A stretch of 64,000 bases of DNA from Artocarpus heterophyllus (taxonomy: Eukaryota > Streptophyta > Magnoliopsida > Rosales > Moraceae). The stretch covers positions 4,989,101-5,053,100 of the forward strand of contig CM046335.1 in NCBI GenBank assembly GCA_025403435.1, given 5' to 3'. The position numbers were made by a program, and so were the translations under genes. Shown here one piece after another: positions 35,811 to 48,004 of the stretch; the first letter of the stretch is position 1, and each line of letters opens with the position of its first letter. A model generated the notes under the pieces. That model worked only from the letters and a program-made list of their open reading frames with translations, was not told the origin of the DNA and ran no database searches.

Positions 35811-36402
35811 TATGTAAGATTAGGCCCATTAGGAACATAAGGTTAAGACTTTGACATCCTACTTTTATGCCATTGTGAGTAATGGAATTAAAGAAGAACA
35901 AACAAGCAATAGCAAATGCAAGATTTATTGTGATTCAAGTCTACTTTGAGCCATTACAAAGATTTCATTATGATGAATAAGAAATTACAAAAATAATCAT
36001 GTCAAAGCAATATCAAAACTTCCCTAAAAAAAGTAAAATTTGAAAGGCCAAATTAACAAGTATGACACCCAAAGTATTTTTAGACTCCACAACTTTACAT
36101 GTAAAAATGAATTAAATCGATTAGTTACCTATTAAAATTTACCCTATTATTAGTAATACAGAATTACAGAAAAATTATTCATTTATGCAATCAAAGAATT
36201 TCGTTTGTTACTTGAGGTTATAATATTTAAGAGTTTTCAGCTCATTGCTCTTGAAAAGATAATCTGCTCCATCAACAAACAACTCTTATGTAGCATAATT
36301 ACAGCTTATATTTATAAGTTTTGTATCAAAGGCAAAAAAGGGGAAAGTACCTTTTTCTTAAAGCTAATTTGTTTCAAACCTTACGTATATGAAAAGGTAA
36401 AA

Positions 36403-36455
36403 TTTGAAATCATAAGAAAGGCATGACTCAATTTGAAATCATAAGAAAGGCATGA
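36403..36455 (+). repeat. Exact short tandem duplication
   Basis: The block TTTGAAATCATAAGAAAGGC followed by ATGACTC occurs twice in a row, at about 36403 and 36431, separated only by AA. Two units of 28 bp, apparently recent slippage. Confidence 0.8.
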
Positions 36456-37268
36456 CTCCAATGAAAGGCAAAGGTAAAAGAATGCATCTCACAAACTCCT
36501 CAACAAGCTTCACAGAAGAGAACCCACATCAGGTTCATCAGCAAAGAAAGTACATATATATATATATATGTATGTATATATGATGTATCATCCTCAAAAT
36601 TACAACTTTAGTGCAAGTGTAACTGTTGTTCTTCGAGACTAGTTACCTCTCTGCTTTTCGTATAATTAGTCCAGGAAAATGAATGAAATGATATGAAGAA
36701 TTTTTCGTTTATAATGATAAAGGTTATTGATTCAGAAAGTGAAAAGGAAAAAAAAAGCCTGGAATTTGCTTACGAGACTTCTTTTTGTATCTGCATATTC
36801 ATTTCAATGGTAGTTAGCATGTTATTGTTTGGACCATTTTTTAAGTTATAAATAGCATAAAATTTTCATATATAATAATAATAATAAAAAAATTATTATA
36901 ATATAAAATTTTTATATATTATAATAAAAATAATTCTAATCAACAGCTTTAATCATTTTAACAAACTCCCTATTTATTGTCGTCGTTGTGTCTCGAGAGA
37001 CTCAAGCGCCAAAGAATTCGTGGAATAACACGTGGAATAATTCCTTGTCTATATTTTGAGACAAAAAAAAAAAATTACTGATTCTGCATTGCATTAAAGC
37101 AAAAGTCCAGCGCAATAATTTCTTTGACCCAAAAAAGAAAAAAACATGTTGATCTTTAATGATTGATAATGCCAAAATCATATTAGTAAAATTCTGGTAC
37201 CAAATAAAAAATATTGTTTTTAGAATTTATATGAATATGAAACCTTCTCAGAGTACGTCTAAAATGAA

Positions 37269-37271
<3 letters not shown>

Positions 37272-37303
<32 letters not shown>
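37272..37303. repeat. (TA)n microsatellite
   Basis: About 16 uninterrupted TA units. Likely length-polymorphic. Confidence 0.95.
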
Positions 37304-37305
<2 letters not shown>

Positions 37306-38310
37306 CTCTGAATAAATCTAATAACATTGATAATGAAAGTTTATTCGCTCTTATTATCATAAAATTGCAATTTTCTTGATGATGACTCTACATTTGTAAA
37401 TTGCCACAAATATTGCAAGCGTTTTTGAAACCTTCATTTTTCTTTCATCATAAAAAAGGTTGCTGTCCTTATACTCATATTTAGTAATAATCATAGAGTT
37501 TTTATTGTTCAATTTCGTTGATTATTGTTACAAAGTGGAAACAAAAGAGATATTAAAGCTGAGAATAAAACAAAAAGAGAGGAAAAAGTGGTAAAAATTA
37601 GCAACAAACATAAACATTAACTCCACTTACTTCTAAAAACTAGGCACACATCTGCCACTTACTAAGGCAATAAAAACAAACCAAAACAAATTCCTTAAGA
37701 CCAGGACAACACTACTGACTGAAATAAGGGTGAACAATTACCATAAGGGTGGTTTTCTGCACTATTGTCTCCTAAATTTATTGTATATTTGTAATTTGTT
37801 CTTTGAAATTTAATTTTGTCAAATTACACCTCAAATTTACAAATTTATAAAACAAATTACTTTATTAATAATGATGTTTGATTTTTGACTGAAATTAACA
37901 CGTAATTTGTATATAAATAATTGATTGATGACATTAATGATCATTTTTATATATTTTAAACCTAAATTTTTTCTTGATTAATATTTTTAATTAAGTTTTT
38001 ATTAACAAAAAAAATTTTAATTAATTTGTTTCACATATAAATCGGCGCTAACATTATAAAACAACTTTGATGCTTTTATTAATAATTCATGTAAAAATTA
38101 CATGTAAATTTTATAAAAAAACTAACACTGATTAATAATGGAGTAATTTGTTATAAATTTATAAATTTAAGATGTAATTTATTAAAATTAAAAGTTTAAA
38201 GAATAAATTATAAACGAGCGGGCGGAGCGTTAACGTTACTAGATTTATACAAAATGTAAAAATTTTCAGCGGTGGTTTTCTGAGCTCGGGCTCGTTATTC
38301 CTCTGCTGCC

Positions 38311-40195
38311 ATGGCGGTCTCAACATCTTCACGAAACGCTCCAAACGTCAAACTCTCATCCTTATTCAAAAACCCCAAAACGCCCAACAAATGTCCAAAT
38401 CCCAAAACCTCACCAAACAACATGTCCACTTCGGAGAATCCCAAAATCCCACTTCGCGACGCTCCAAAGGTTCAGACCCAACTCCAAAACTTCCTCAACA
38501 CAAAATCCAAGTCTCCCTCCGAAGCGCTTCGCCACTTCGACGAGATGATCCGGACAAAACCCACTCCTCCGGTTTCGTCCTTCAATTATTTGTTATCTTT
38601 TCTTGCCAAGAAAAAGCATTACTCTGACGTTTTATCGCTTCACAATAGGATGAATTCAAATGGGTTATCACCTAATTTTATCACGTTTAGTATTGTGATC
38701 AATTGCTTTTGCAATATTAATCGGGTTTCTGACGCTTTTGCGGTAGTGGGAAGCATGTTAAGGAAGGGTTTTAGGCCTAATATTGTGTCGTATAGATGTT
38801 TGATAAAGGGTTTGTTTATGGAAGAGAAGATTTTTGAGGCAATTAGGTTGTATAAGAATTTGTTCAAGTTGGGGTGTAAGCCTACAGTTTTTACATATGG
38901 TACTTTGATTAATGGGTTGTGTAGATCGGGGAATACGAATATTGCACTTCAGTTGCATGAAGAAATGTCTAGTGGAAATGGAAGGCATGGACTTGATTGC
39001 AAGCCAAGTCTAGTCTGCTATGGTGCTATTATTGACGGGCTTTGTAAAGAGGAGATGGTAGAAAAGGCGAAAGAGATTTTCTCAGAGATGAAATCCGCCG
39101 GGGTTGCTCCGGATGTTGTTGTTTATAGCGCCCTTATTCATGGTTTGTGCTATGAGGATAAATGGGAAGAGGCTAAAGGTTTGTTTGTTGAGATGATGGA
39201 TCGAGGTGTGAGGCCTAACACGGTGACGTTCAATATGTGTATAGATGTGCTTTTGAAGAAGGGAAAGGGGAAACAAGCTAGGGATTTGGTCGAAATGATG
39301 GCTAAGAGAGGGGGTGAGTGCCGATCTATTTACTTACAACTCTTTGTTAGATGGCTTCTGTAGAGCTGGTAATCTTGAGAAAGCCAAGGAGTTATTTCTT
39401 TCCTTGCCATCCAAAGGCTGTGAACCCGATATGTATAGCTACAATATGTTGATCCGTGTGCATTTTAAGAGGAGGAAGGTTGAGGAAGCTTTGAACCTCT
39501 TCAGGGAAATGATTTCCAAGGGAGTTAGCCCCACAGTTGTAACGTATAACACTTTATTATGTGGTCTCTTCCATGCAGGTAAGGTTGACGAAGCTCGCAA
39601 GATATTTGATGATATGCAGGGTCATGGCATGGCGCCAAATTCATCCACATATGGAATACTTTTGGAGGGATTGTGCAAGAACAAGCGTGTTGAGGAGGCC
39701 ATGGAAATGTTTCGTGCTTTAGAAGATAGTAAGTTTGAACTGACTATTCAAGTTATGAACGCACTTATTAATGGATTGTGCAAGTCGGGGAACTTTGAGA
39801 TTGCTTGGGAGCTATTTCAGGGGTTGCTACAAAGAGGTCCGGCGCCTAATGTCATAACATATTCCATTACAATCAATGGGCTTTGCAAAGAAGGGCAACT
39901 GGAGAAGGCAAATTGTTTGTTTCTAGAGATAGAAGGAAAGGGCTGCCCTCCAAATTATGTTACATATAACACGCTAATGCGTGGCTTCTGTAAAAACAAC
40001 GAGCTGCCAAAAGTGGTTGAACTTCTTCACCAAATGGCTGAGAGAAATGTGCAACCTGACTCCTTTACATTCTCCATCATAATGGACTTGGTGTCAAAGG
40101 ATAAAAAGTATCGTGAATGTCTGAATTTGCTCCCAACATTTCCTATGCAGGAGAAAGAGAGAGATGAAATGTTTTCTTTCAACTTGGTAGCATGA
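38311..40195 (+). CDS. P-class PPR protein (Rf-like), frameshifted
   Basis: Sequence-specific organellar RNA-binding protein; this family acts in mitochondria or chloroplasts on RNA cleavage, stability, splicing or translation. The ATG at 38311 has strong context (GCCATGGCG). Residues 1-50 are rich in S, T, N and K and could be a targeting peptide. From about residue 70, fifteen tandem 35-residue PPR motifs can be read, for example PNFITFSIVINCFC, PDVVVYSALIHGLC and PTVVTYNTLLCGLF. No E/DYW editing domain follows. After codon 334 a run of five G (39310-39314) shifts the frame, giving an early stop at 39361-39363. With four G the frame continues to TGA 40193-40195, about 627 residues, and motifs 7 and 8 join cleanly. 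The gene has no intron, as usual. Either it is a young pseudogene allele or the extra G is a sequence error; everything else in the frame is intact, which favours the second. Confidence 0.92.
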
Positions 40196-40752
40196 GTTTC
40201 AGTTGATTACTTTCACTTGGAAAAACCAAATTTTGATAAACCCAATCCTTCAACCAGAAGCTATGCAATCTGAAGGGAGGATGGGGACAAGATTCTGGAT
40301 TCTTTCGATCAAATTGTGGCCGAGGGATTCAATTTACATGGACCTGGCTACAATGCAGATTACAACAGCCTATTGAATTTATGATTTTCTCTTGGTCGTG
40401 CATCATGTGGAGTGGTGCTCTATAGGCAACAGTGATTAACATCAAGAAATCATTGCTTATATAGAATTTGATTCTAGCACCATTCTTTTGTTGCTTGATC
40501 AGCAAAGACCAGATCTGCCACAGTTATGCTAACTGCTAGGTGTGCTGTTGTACTTTATACTGTTGCATACAGGTCCGTTTTATCTTTTATTTCTTGTAAT
40601 AAACAAAGATAATCTGCAAAATTTCTGTGCTGGAATATCTGTCCCGACCCCTTTGTTTGATGCAGTGTTGAAGAGCAGAACAGAACCCATATATGTCCTT
40701 AAACCATTCACCGGCAAAGGTAAGAGTTGTTTGGTCTCCACATATTATTATT

Positions 40753-40790
<38 letters not shown>

Positions 40791-41357
40791 GAGAGAGAGA
40801 GAGAATTTTAAGAGACATCAGCATTGATTCACTTGTTCTGATTTGTTTTCCTGACGAGGCTAAGCTTGGATGAGATGTATGATGCAAAGAGGGCCAAGGA
40901 AACAAAATTGGAAACTTGTGGCAATAGGGTAGGGCCAATATTTTCCTCTTTTACTTGTGCCGTCTCTTCAACTAGCCAAAGGGGGATTTGGGTTTTCACC
41001 AAAATGCAGGATGGGAACAACTACAACGATACAAGGGTTATCTATACTTCAAAGAAGCAAAAAATTCTTACAAGTTACAGCTTTTTATGGAGTTTGCTAA
41101 AAATTAAAGCAGCCAGGCATAATCTTGGAGATCAGGACTTAGGCCTTACGTACTTCATGATTTTATCACCAGTCCTTCCATTTTCCATTCCCCCAAAATA
41201 AAATTGGATCCAAACATCTAATATATAAACCTTTATCTTCATCATCATCATTGTTATTAGTTGGGAATTTACTATTGCCGTAATTTGACTCTAAAAAATG
41301 GAATTTGCAGTCAGATTTCATTCATTGCCCACAGGCTAAAGTTGCCAGCTGAAACCA
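40196..41357. other. PPR 3' flank and intergenic DNA
   Basis: The 3' UTR probably lies in the first few hundred bases. A (TG)n/(GA)n compound microsatellite occurs at 40757-40804. A 111-codon open frame at 40866-41201 starts with a plausible-looking charged stretch but matches no family I recognise. Confidence 0.5.
40757..40804 (+). repeat. Compound (TG)n-(GA)n microsatellite
   Basis: About 15 TG units (40757-40787), then a short ATG break and (GA)n to about 40804. Z-DNA-prone and probably length-polymorphic. Confidence 0.95.
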
Positions 41358-41559
41358 CTAGTGGGGGTGGCATGGTGGCAAAGGAAGTCCATAGAGCATT
41401 CGCTCCTCTTAGCTCAAGATTTGAGTCATGTCACACGCAAAAGTTTGCGGTTTGGCGTAGACAATGTGCACACTTTATGACACTTGGGCAGATGGTTGTT
41501 CCCACGGGTGGTGGTTATAGAGGGTGTGAGAACATTATTGATCCTTCCTTTAAAAAAAA
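41358..41559 (+). mobile_element. tRNA-derived SINE
   Basis: A-box-like TGGCATGGTGGC at 41368-41379 and B-box-like AAGATTTGAGTC at about 41416-41427 are spaced as in RNA polymerase III promoters. The body continues about 130 bp, through CACACTTTATGACACTTGGG and GTGGTGGTTATAGAGG, to CCTTCCTTT and a short poly-A tail (41552-41559). Possible diverged target duplication: TTGCCAGC before, TTGTCGGC after. This composition fits plant SINEs; no coding role. Confidence 0.6.
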
Positions 41560-42520
41560 TTGTCGGCCGAGATTTGGTTTTTAGTTTGAAATTTGTTTGA
41601 TAAGAAGTTGATATATTAAGATGAGGAGAATGATTAATAATTGAGACCTAAATGATTGGAAACAACACAGTTTAATCATGAATCTAGCAAAGTTATTTTA
41701 GCTATGGATCATGGAAAGTATTTTAGGTCATTGTGGTGGTATAGCCTATCTTTATGTTGGCAAATACCAATGATGGTGATGCCCAACAAAATCTGTCTTT
41801 CAGATAGACTTTTATATTTCTGTTGAATGCCTTTTGAAGCATCATTGGTGGCATTTAAGTCAAAAAGTAACGAGATTTTACTTATTTTTTTATTTACTTT
41901 AAGATATCAGTCGGCATTGCTTTATACAAGTTTACTTCAGTTTGGAAATTGTCCTGTCGTAGACTACTCTCTATCAGTCATTTCATTGTAGTAATTCTTT
42001 ATATATTGGACGCCCACCCAAAATACGAAGGTGATTTCTTGAGTGGGTATAAAAAAAATAATTAATAATTATTTATTTTTTAATTGTTAGATCTATAAAA
42101 AAAACATGATGTAATCGTATCAAACAATTTAAAAGCATGTTATCGGTAGAAATATTTATGGGAAAGAACCATATATCAAAACAGAAGCAACAGATGATCT
42201 TATAAAAGTAGGTTCAAGATGTGTAAAGAGAGGGCAATACTTGACGCTGCATCACATGACGTCCTCTTTCACATATTATGTACATCTGAAGTCATTTTAT
42301 CCTCTTAATCTTTCATCCTCTTAATCTTTCAAGTAAAAGCAGACAAAAGATTCATGTAAAAAAAACACTGAAACGAAAAGGAAAAAAAGAAACTACGTGA
42401 AACAAAATTCACTTTCTTCACCCTGCTCAACGTCTTGTTAAGGAAAGCAAAAGTGTTCTTGCCAGCTAAAGTATTTCATAAATTAATAAATTATACGTTT
42501 GTTACCATATCTTAATTAAT
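41560..42520. other. AT-rich intergenic DNA, no gene seen
   Basis: No open frame or RNA-like structure recognised. A small direct repeat (CCTCTTAATCTTTCA twice, about 42301-42331) is present. Confidence 0.5.
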
Positions 42521-42662
42521 AAGGTGTTTAGTAAACTCAGTTTCAACTTAAATAGTGTAAAGCAAAAAAAATGCTACAGTATAAAGCTCTTACATACTAC
42601 AGCATTTTTAGTTCTAACTCTCAGTTTTAACTCACTTCTCAAACTCAGTTTGATAATGCTTC
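42521..42662. repeat. Short repeat family, copy 5
   Basis: Left end AAGGTGTTTAGTAAACTCAG; right part, on the other strand, AAACTGAGTTTGAGAAGTGA. The core ATGCTACAGTATAAAGCTCT sits at about 42571-42590. Confidence 0.65.
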
Positions 42663-44017
42663 TCTTCAAACTAATCAAGTGATACTGCCATAATTCAAGG
42701 AAAATTACATGGACCAACACACAGCAAAACTATGCCCTATTGATGGCAATACTACGTACATCGAACTACTACTACACTACTATATACATATATATATGTA
42801 TTATACATATAGATATAGAGATACACACAGTACACAAACTTTTTTTTTTTTTTGGTGTGTGTCAAACTCAACATATTCTTTCACTCAACTTCTTTTTCGC
42901 GCAAGTCCAATCAAACCCCACAAAGTAAGTACATAGATTCCATTGTTTCAAACTCACACTTACACTCACAATGAGAATCACAGCCTAAATAATACTAATC
43001 TTCTTAAACATTGGTATTGTGCTCATCCCATCATGTCTATACCATTGCAATTGCCTATATCATATTCTCTTTTTGTTCCATTGCTCTATATTTTATCTTT
43101 TACTTTCTTTTTTCCTTTCCTTTACAAAAGGAAAAAAAAGAAAGAATTGAAACCTGGCATGAAGCTAGCTAGTTCTCTTCAAATTAGATTTTTAACCTAC
43201 TTGAACTATTAGTCACATGTAGATCTGATCCAAGGATGAGTCTTTATAGTGCATTTGGAAACATAAGTTCGAACCAAAAAGCTTTGATCCAAACTAGCTT
43301 TACTGCGATCTTATAAAATTTGGAGTACTATTTTAGTTCCAACCAAAGGTTTGAAGCATATTTCCAAGCAGCCTTTTGGTTTTTTCCTTTGTGTGAAATT
43401 GACCCACAAAAATGTAAAAGGTGCAAATCCTAACTGTAGATCTTGTTTGGCATGAAAACGAAGTGTATTGAAATAAATCACAACGAAGAGGCTAATTACT
43501 TTTAAATTTCTCTTCATCTTCACCCTTCTAGCTTCAAAAATCCCAAAATATATATAATGTTACTTTCTTTTTTTTCCTAACAGTCTGTTTGGTTTATAGA
43601 TTTGAACATAAAATTTGAATAGAAAATCAGATTTTTGTAAAAAAAAAATACTGTAATAAAAAGGTTTGACTTGTGTTAACAAATAGGTAGTAAGCAACTA
43701 TCAGAAATATATATATAAAAAAAAATAACAATATCCCCTAAATAATGTACACTTCAAAAATTATATGATAAAGCTTACTAGAAAGCCTCTTTTGTTTTTT
43801 TAGAAAAAAAAGGGTCACATGTTCACATTAACACCTCGTCAACGCGGAATTAGGTTAAGACTAAATGGAAAAAGAAAGGAAGAGAAAATCATACCAAACT
43901 TGTGTTACTTTGACTGCTAGTACTTCCGGTGGGTGTTTGTCTTCGATTCCTGAGGAGAAAACATAAGATCGACAATAGCTAAATATTGATGTATCTATGT
44001 ATGTATGTGTATATATA

Positions 44018-44081
<64 letters not shown>

Positions 44082-44180
44082 CCTTCATGGACCCTTTTAA
44101 ATATGACCTTCATGGAAATTAATCGGCTTTCTGATCAGCATCATCTAGAATGCCAAGTGAAGATATGTCGACGATGATTT
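42663..44180. other. Intergenic DNA downstream of MIR166, no gene seen
   Basis: Contains a (TA)-rich stretch near 42780-42815, a poly-T run at 42841-42855 and a TG/AT microsatellite at 44019-44079. Because MIR166 is read on the minus strand, the region just below 44190 should hold the 3' part of its primary transcript. Confidence 0.5.
44019..44079 (+). repeat. Compound (GT)n-(AT)n microsatellite
   Basis: About seven GT units followed by about 23 AT units. It lies about 115 bp from the MIR166 hairpin, on its 3' side. Confidence 0.95.
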
Positions 44181-44190
44181 TCCCTAGCTT

Positions 44191-44311
44191 GTTGAGGGGA
44201 ATGAAGCCTGGTCCGAAATCATTCGGGTGATGATCATGATGTTATCATGTGTTGATTGATCTTTCAAAACATAAACCGAAAGATTTCGAACCAGACGACA
44301 TTCCCCTCAAC
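44191..44311 (-). ncRNA. MIR166: MIR166 precursor hairpin
   Basis: Produces miR166, the 21-nt plant microRNA that directs cleavage of class III HD-ZIP transcription factor mRNAs (PHB, PHV, REV, CNA type) and so sets organ polarity, meristem and vascular patterning. On the minus strand the mature sequence occupies 44216-44196 and starts UCGGACCAGGCUUCAUUCCC, identical to the conserved miR166. The star strand lies on the 5' arm at 44306-44286 and starts GGGGAAUGUCGUCUGGUUCG, also typical. The stem extends outward by GTTGA/TCAAC and inward by GAAATC/GATTTC and TTTCGG/CCGAAT, leaving a branched loop of about 45 nt. Mature on the 3' arm is the rule for MIR166. A pyrimidine-rich tract on the same strand (44373-44322) lies just upstream and could be the transcript leader. 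TATTTATA at 44420-44413 is a possible TATA element. Confidence 0.96.
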
Positions 44312-44321
44312 TGTTCATAAC

Positions 44322-44373
44322 AGAGAGAGAGAGAGAGAGGGAGGGAGAAGGAGAAGGGGGGAGGGAGAGAGGG
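44322..44373 (-). repeat. Long homopurine/homopyrimidine tract upstream of MIR166
   Basis: On the plus strand almost pure GA/GGGA sequence; on the MIR166 strand pure CT. CT-rich microsatellites around transcription starts are common in plants, so it may be part of the promoter or 5' leader. It could also form triplex DNA. Confidence 0.8.
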
Positions 44374-44420
44374 ACTTGATATGGCCATGCATTATTAATT
44401 TTCATGGGGTCCTATAAATA

Positions 44421-47247
44421 CGTAAGGAGGAAAGCAGGAGATTCCTTCTTTGGTCACATGACATGGAGTCCACTTTCTACACTACTACTAACATTGCTTT
44501 TCACACATAGATAGCTATAGGTATTTCTTGTTTGTATTAAACGTTTCCAACAAACATCCAAGAAAAAGGAAAGCAAAAATAATTATTTGAAAAACAGCAA
44601 AAGATAAGAGTTTCTTTTCTTTTTCTCTTTCTCTCCACCTTTTTCTTTCCTCACACATGTAAAACAAAATATTAAACCCTAAACTCTTGAAAAAAAAAAT
44701 CTAGTTAGTATCCTGTTTGTTATTCTCGATCTGAAGTGATCAATATAAATAACTGACTTAATAAACCCCCCAACCCCCCGGGAAAAAAAAAATTAAAGGA
44801 CATAGCAAACCCTTCATAGTTTGCTTATATATGCAATTAGAACTATATTTTTCAATTCTAATTAAAATTGCTATAATATTTTTCTTACAAAATCTAATTC
44901 CAATTATGTTGTCAAACGGACAATTTAAATATGTACACATGTTTATGAAATATTGTCAATATTTAATTAACTCAATGTGTTAATATGCTGGTTGAATTTT
45001 AGTCTAGTTATTTTACCATTGTTAATTTATTACATGATACAATTAGAACTAATACGTCTAGTACTATATATATTGTAATCAAAATGAAGTGCCTAGGAAG
45101 CTTGCAATCAAATATGAATATATACCACATAAAAAGTACATATTTTTGCAAGATATTTTGGAGATGCCCGAGTTGAATCTTCTACATTGGAAGCCTTAAT
45201 TGGTGGAAAAATACTATAAATTTGATTGTCTGACTTGCTTGATTTCAAGGGCCACAAAAAAAAATGGTGGCTTGACCTTGAGTTTTATTCATATATTCTC
45301 ATCTCTCAAGTAAGGGATATATCTTTTGCTTGCCACTTGGGTAAAGGGAAGGTGGGAGGTACGTGGGAGAACCTTCTCTCATCATGATTATCATTGGCAT
45401 ATGCAGCTAGCTAGCCTGATGCTAAGCTTAAATCTCAAGATTAATGCACACAGTTTGACCTGCGTTAAAGCTTTTAGAGCAGCGGACAATATATGTATAT
45501 ATGTATATATATGAACTTGTTTTTAATAGTTACGTTTTAGTGGTTCCGCTTTTAATAAAGGTTATATGCTAATAATAATTGATGACATTGCGTTATAAGA
45601 ATTCAACCTCATTAATTATTATAAATTTTTTTGTAAAGTATTTATTTTGTTACAATCGTTAGATTTATATGAAACGGCTAATAATACTAATATCTGTTAG
45701 AAATATAACCGTTCAATGTAAAGAATAATGGAAATGGACAAAAAGAAAAGTGGATATAAAGTTGGTGTGCGACTTGTTTAATTGCTAACGAATTTTGTCT
45801 TGCCTTTTTGTTTCTGAGAAAAAAAAGTTTCTGTTATATAATCTAGAAACTAACAGAAAGAAAATTTACAACTAGCTCCAAAAATTGGAATGTACAACAA
45901 TAAAATAAATTGAATAAAGAAATTAGTTTTTTAAATGGAATGTAACAATGATTAATTCACCAGTAGATCGGTGAAATTAATTATGGACAAACTTATTATT
46001 CGGAGCCATAGATTTGTTCCCATTATTTTCTTAACCGTTGCTCTTTTGAATTTTTTTTTTTTTTAAATAATTCTACTCTCCTGGTGCTGTTCTTGTTGGC
46101 ATGGCAAGAAAAAAGAAAATTACCTTCATTATCTTCAATTCAATAGAAGAACATATACTATATACAGAATCCAAATGGTTCTGTGATCCTTATTTTGTTA
46201 TTTATAAAAATATATAGCAGGAATTAAAGTTTTTATTTAGCTCCTACCATCATGAAAAACTCTTTGTTAAAAATGGTTCTAAAAATGCTGCTTAGTACTG
46301 TTCCGTAATCCGTACTTCCATATTCTTGTTGTTTAAGTTGTTAGTTTATGATTGCATGCAAATTTGCAATAAACCGTCAAAGGCAAAAACTGTCAAGGTA
46401 TAACATGTGATCATTAATTCCAGGAACTTTGCAAAAAGCTAGCAAATGACATAACGAGTCCTTTTTACGTTCCATAATTAATTAAATTTTGACATCAAAT
46501 TTAATTCCTCGAATATTTTTAATAATATAATAACATTCTGAAATGTAAATGATACAACAAATTAGTATTGAAGGGACTGAATTAGGAATAACAAATTCAT
46601 ACTCGCGAAGTCACTTTTAAAGATGGAGGTCAATAATCGTAAATATAAAAAACGACAACATTTACTCGCATTTCAAAAGTTACCATGCAAAATGCTGTTT
46701 TAAAGAAGTCACTAAAACTTGAAAAAAAGAAAAGAAAAAGAGGATAGAATATCAAAGAAACATTGGGATTTCTTTTACAATATATTATTATTTTTTATGG
46801 TGGTCTGGGAAGAATTAGAATGATAAGAACATGAAGTTTAGGGCATCTCGTACAGAAACCCAATAAGAGAGGAAAGGCAACCTTTTATGCACTCGTAATG
46901 ATTCCTCTTTTTTCTAAAATCATTGGAGACAACCATTCCCACAAAGCCTTTTCCTTTATGCCAAAACCTGAAGCCACCCAAAATATTGTAAGATGACATT
47001 GGAATATACATATTTATCTTTCAGGACATAACTTACTGTGCAGCATTGCTGTTTTGATGCTTTAAGTTTCATTAAAATATGATATTTTTCAGTCTTGTTT
47101 TGTTTTGTTTGTCTACACTATTTGGCAGTGCGAAGGGAAGGAATCAAATTAAATTACACATCAAAATGTGTGTGAATTTTCCAAGCAATATACCCAAAAA
47201 GTAAACCAAGTCAAGTTAAGCAATATTGTGAGATCCAGCTAAGGAAA

Positions 47248-47285
<38 letters not shown>

Positions 47286-48000
47286 TGTATGTGTCATACA
47301 ACCAATCTTAGTGGAATTCATACATATGATTAAACAGAAGCAGCATCAAAAAGCAAAACAGCTACCAAGTGACAGCTCCATAATACGGCAAAAAAACCAA
47401 GCTTGGTCCAGAAATCTATGTAATAATGTGGAAGAAAAGGCTTTAACAAACAAATAAAAGGTTCTTATATTGGATATATATATTAAAGTCAAAATGAACT
47501 TTTTAGGTCCCTGTGTTTTTTGGAAATGTTGGCAGAATATATAAAGGTCTCACTAGATTGCATCCACAAATAATTTTATTTGTTTTTGGTTGTATTTATT
47601 TATCATTCAAGTCTGAAAACAGAAGCTGAAATCATCATTATTTCTACGCAAAACAAAGGCGTTGTGCTGTAGGATTAAGACTGTATAGTCAAAAGGACAT
47701 TTTCTGAATAGCCTCATTGTTTTGTTTCCACACTTTCAAGCATGTTATATTAATCCTCAAAGGGTTTGATATAGGAGAGGAAATAAAGCTGTTGAATTTG
47801 TCGGGCATATTTTCTTTTGGTTGCATAATTATTAATGGTTTATGCCTCCCATATTTATGAAGTAGTAATTTTCACTATTAAAAAGAAAAAAGCATTCTGA
47901 CTTCCGAGACTATAACTTATTTATTTATTTATTTAGTTTGTAACTTGTTATCGCTTTAGTAGACAAAATACTTGTCATGGACTTCCCGGGTTAACCTCCC
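44421..48000. other. Long AT-rich intergenic stretch upstream of MIR166
   Basis: It contains a telo-box-like AAACCCTAAA near 44675, about 360 bp before the hairpin. A (TA)n microsatellite lies at 47250-47282 and a near-palindrome (TTACACATCAAAATGTGTGTGAA) at about 47154. No protein-coding frame looks real. Confidence 0.5.
47250..47282. repeat. (TA)n microsatellite
   Basis: About 16 AT units. No associated gene. Confidence 0.95.
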
Positions 48001-48004
48001 TCTC

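Larger units (their letters stand above)
35811..38250. other. AT-rich intergenic DNA upstream of the PPR gene
   Basis: Contains (TA)n tracts at about 36554-36570 and 37272-37303, and a short local duplication near 36398-36455 (TTTGAAATCATAAGAAAGGC occurs twice). A decayed short-repeat copy may lie near 36830-36960. No gene seen before 38311. Confidence 0.5.

Noticed and set aside
40866..41201. 111-codon frame after the PPR gene (starts MDEMYDAKRAKETK)
   Set aside because: No family recognised, no promoter or splice context; length is reachable by chance. Transcript data could overturn this.
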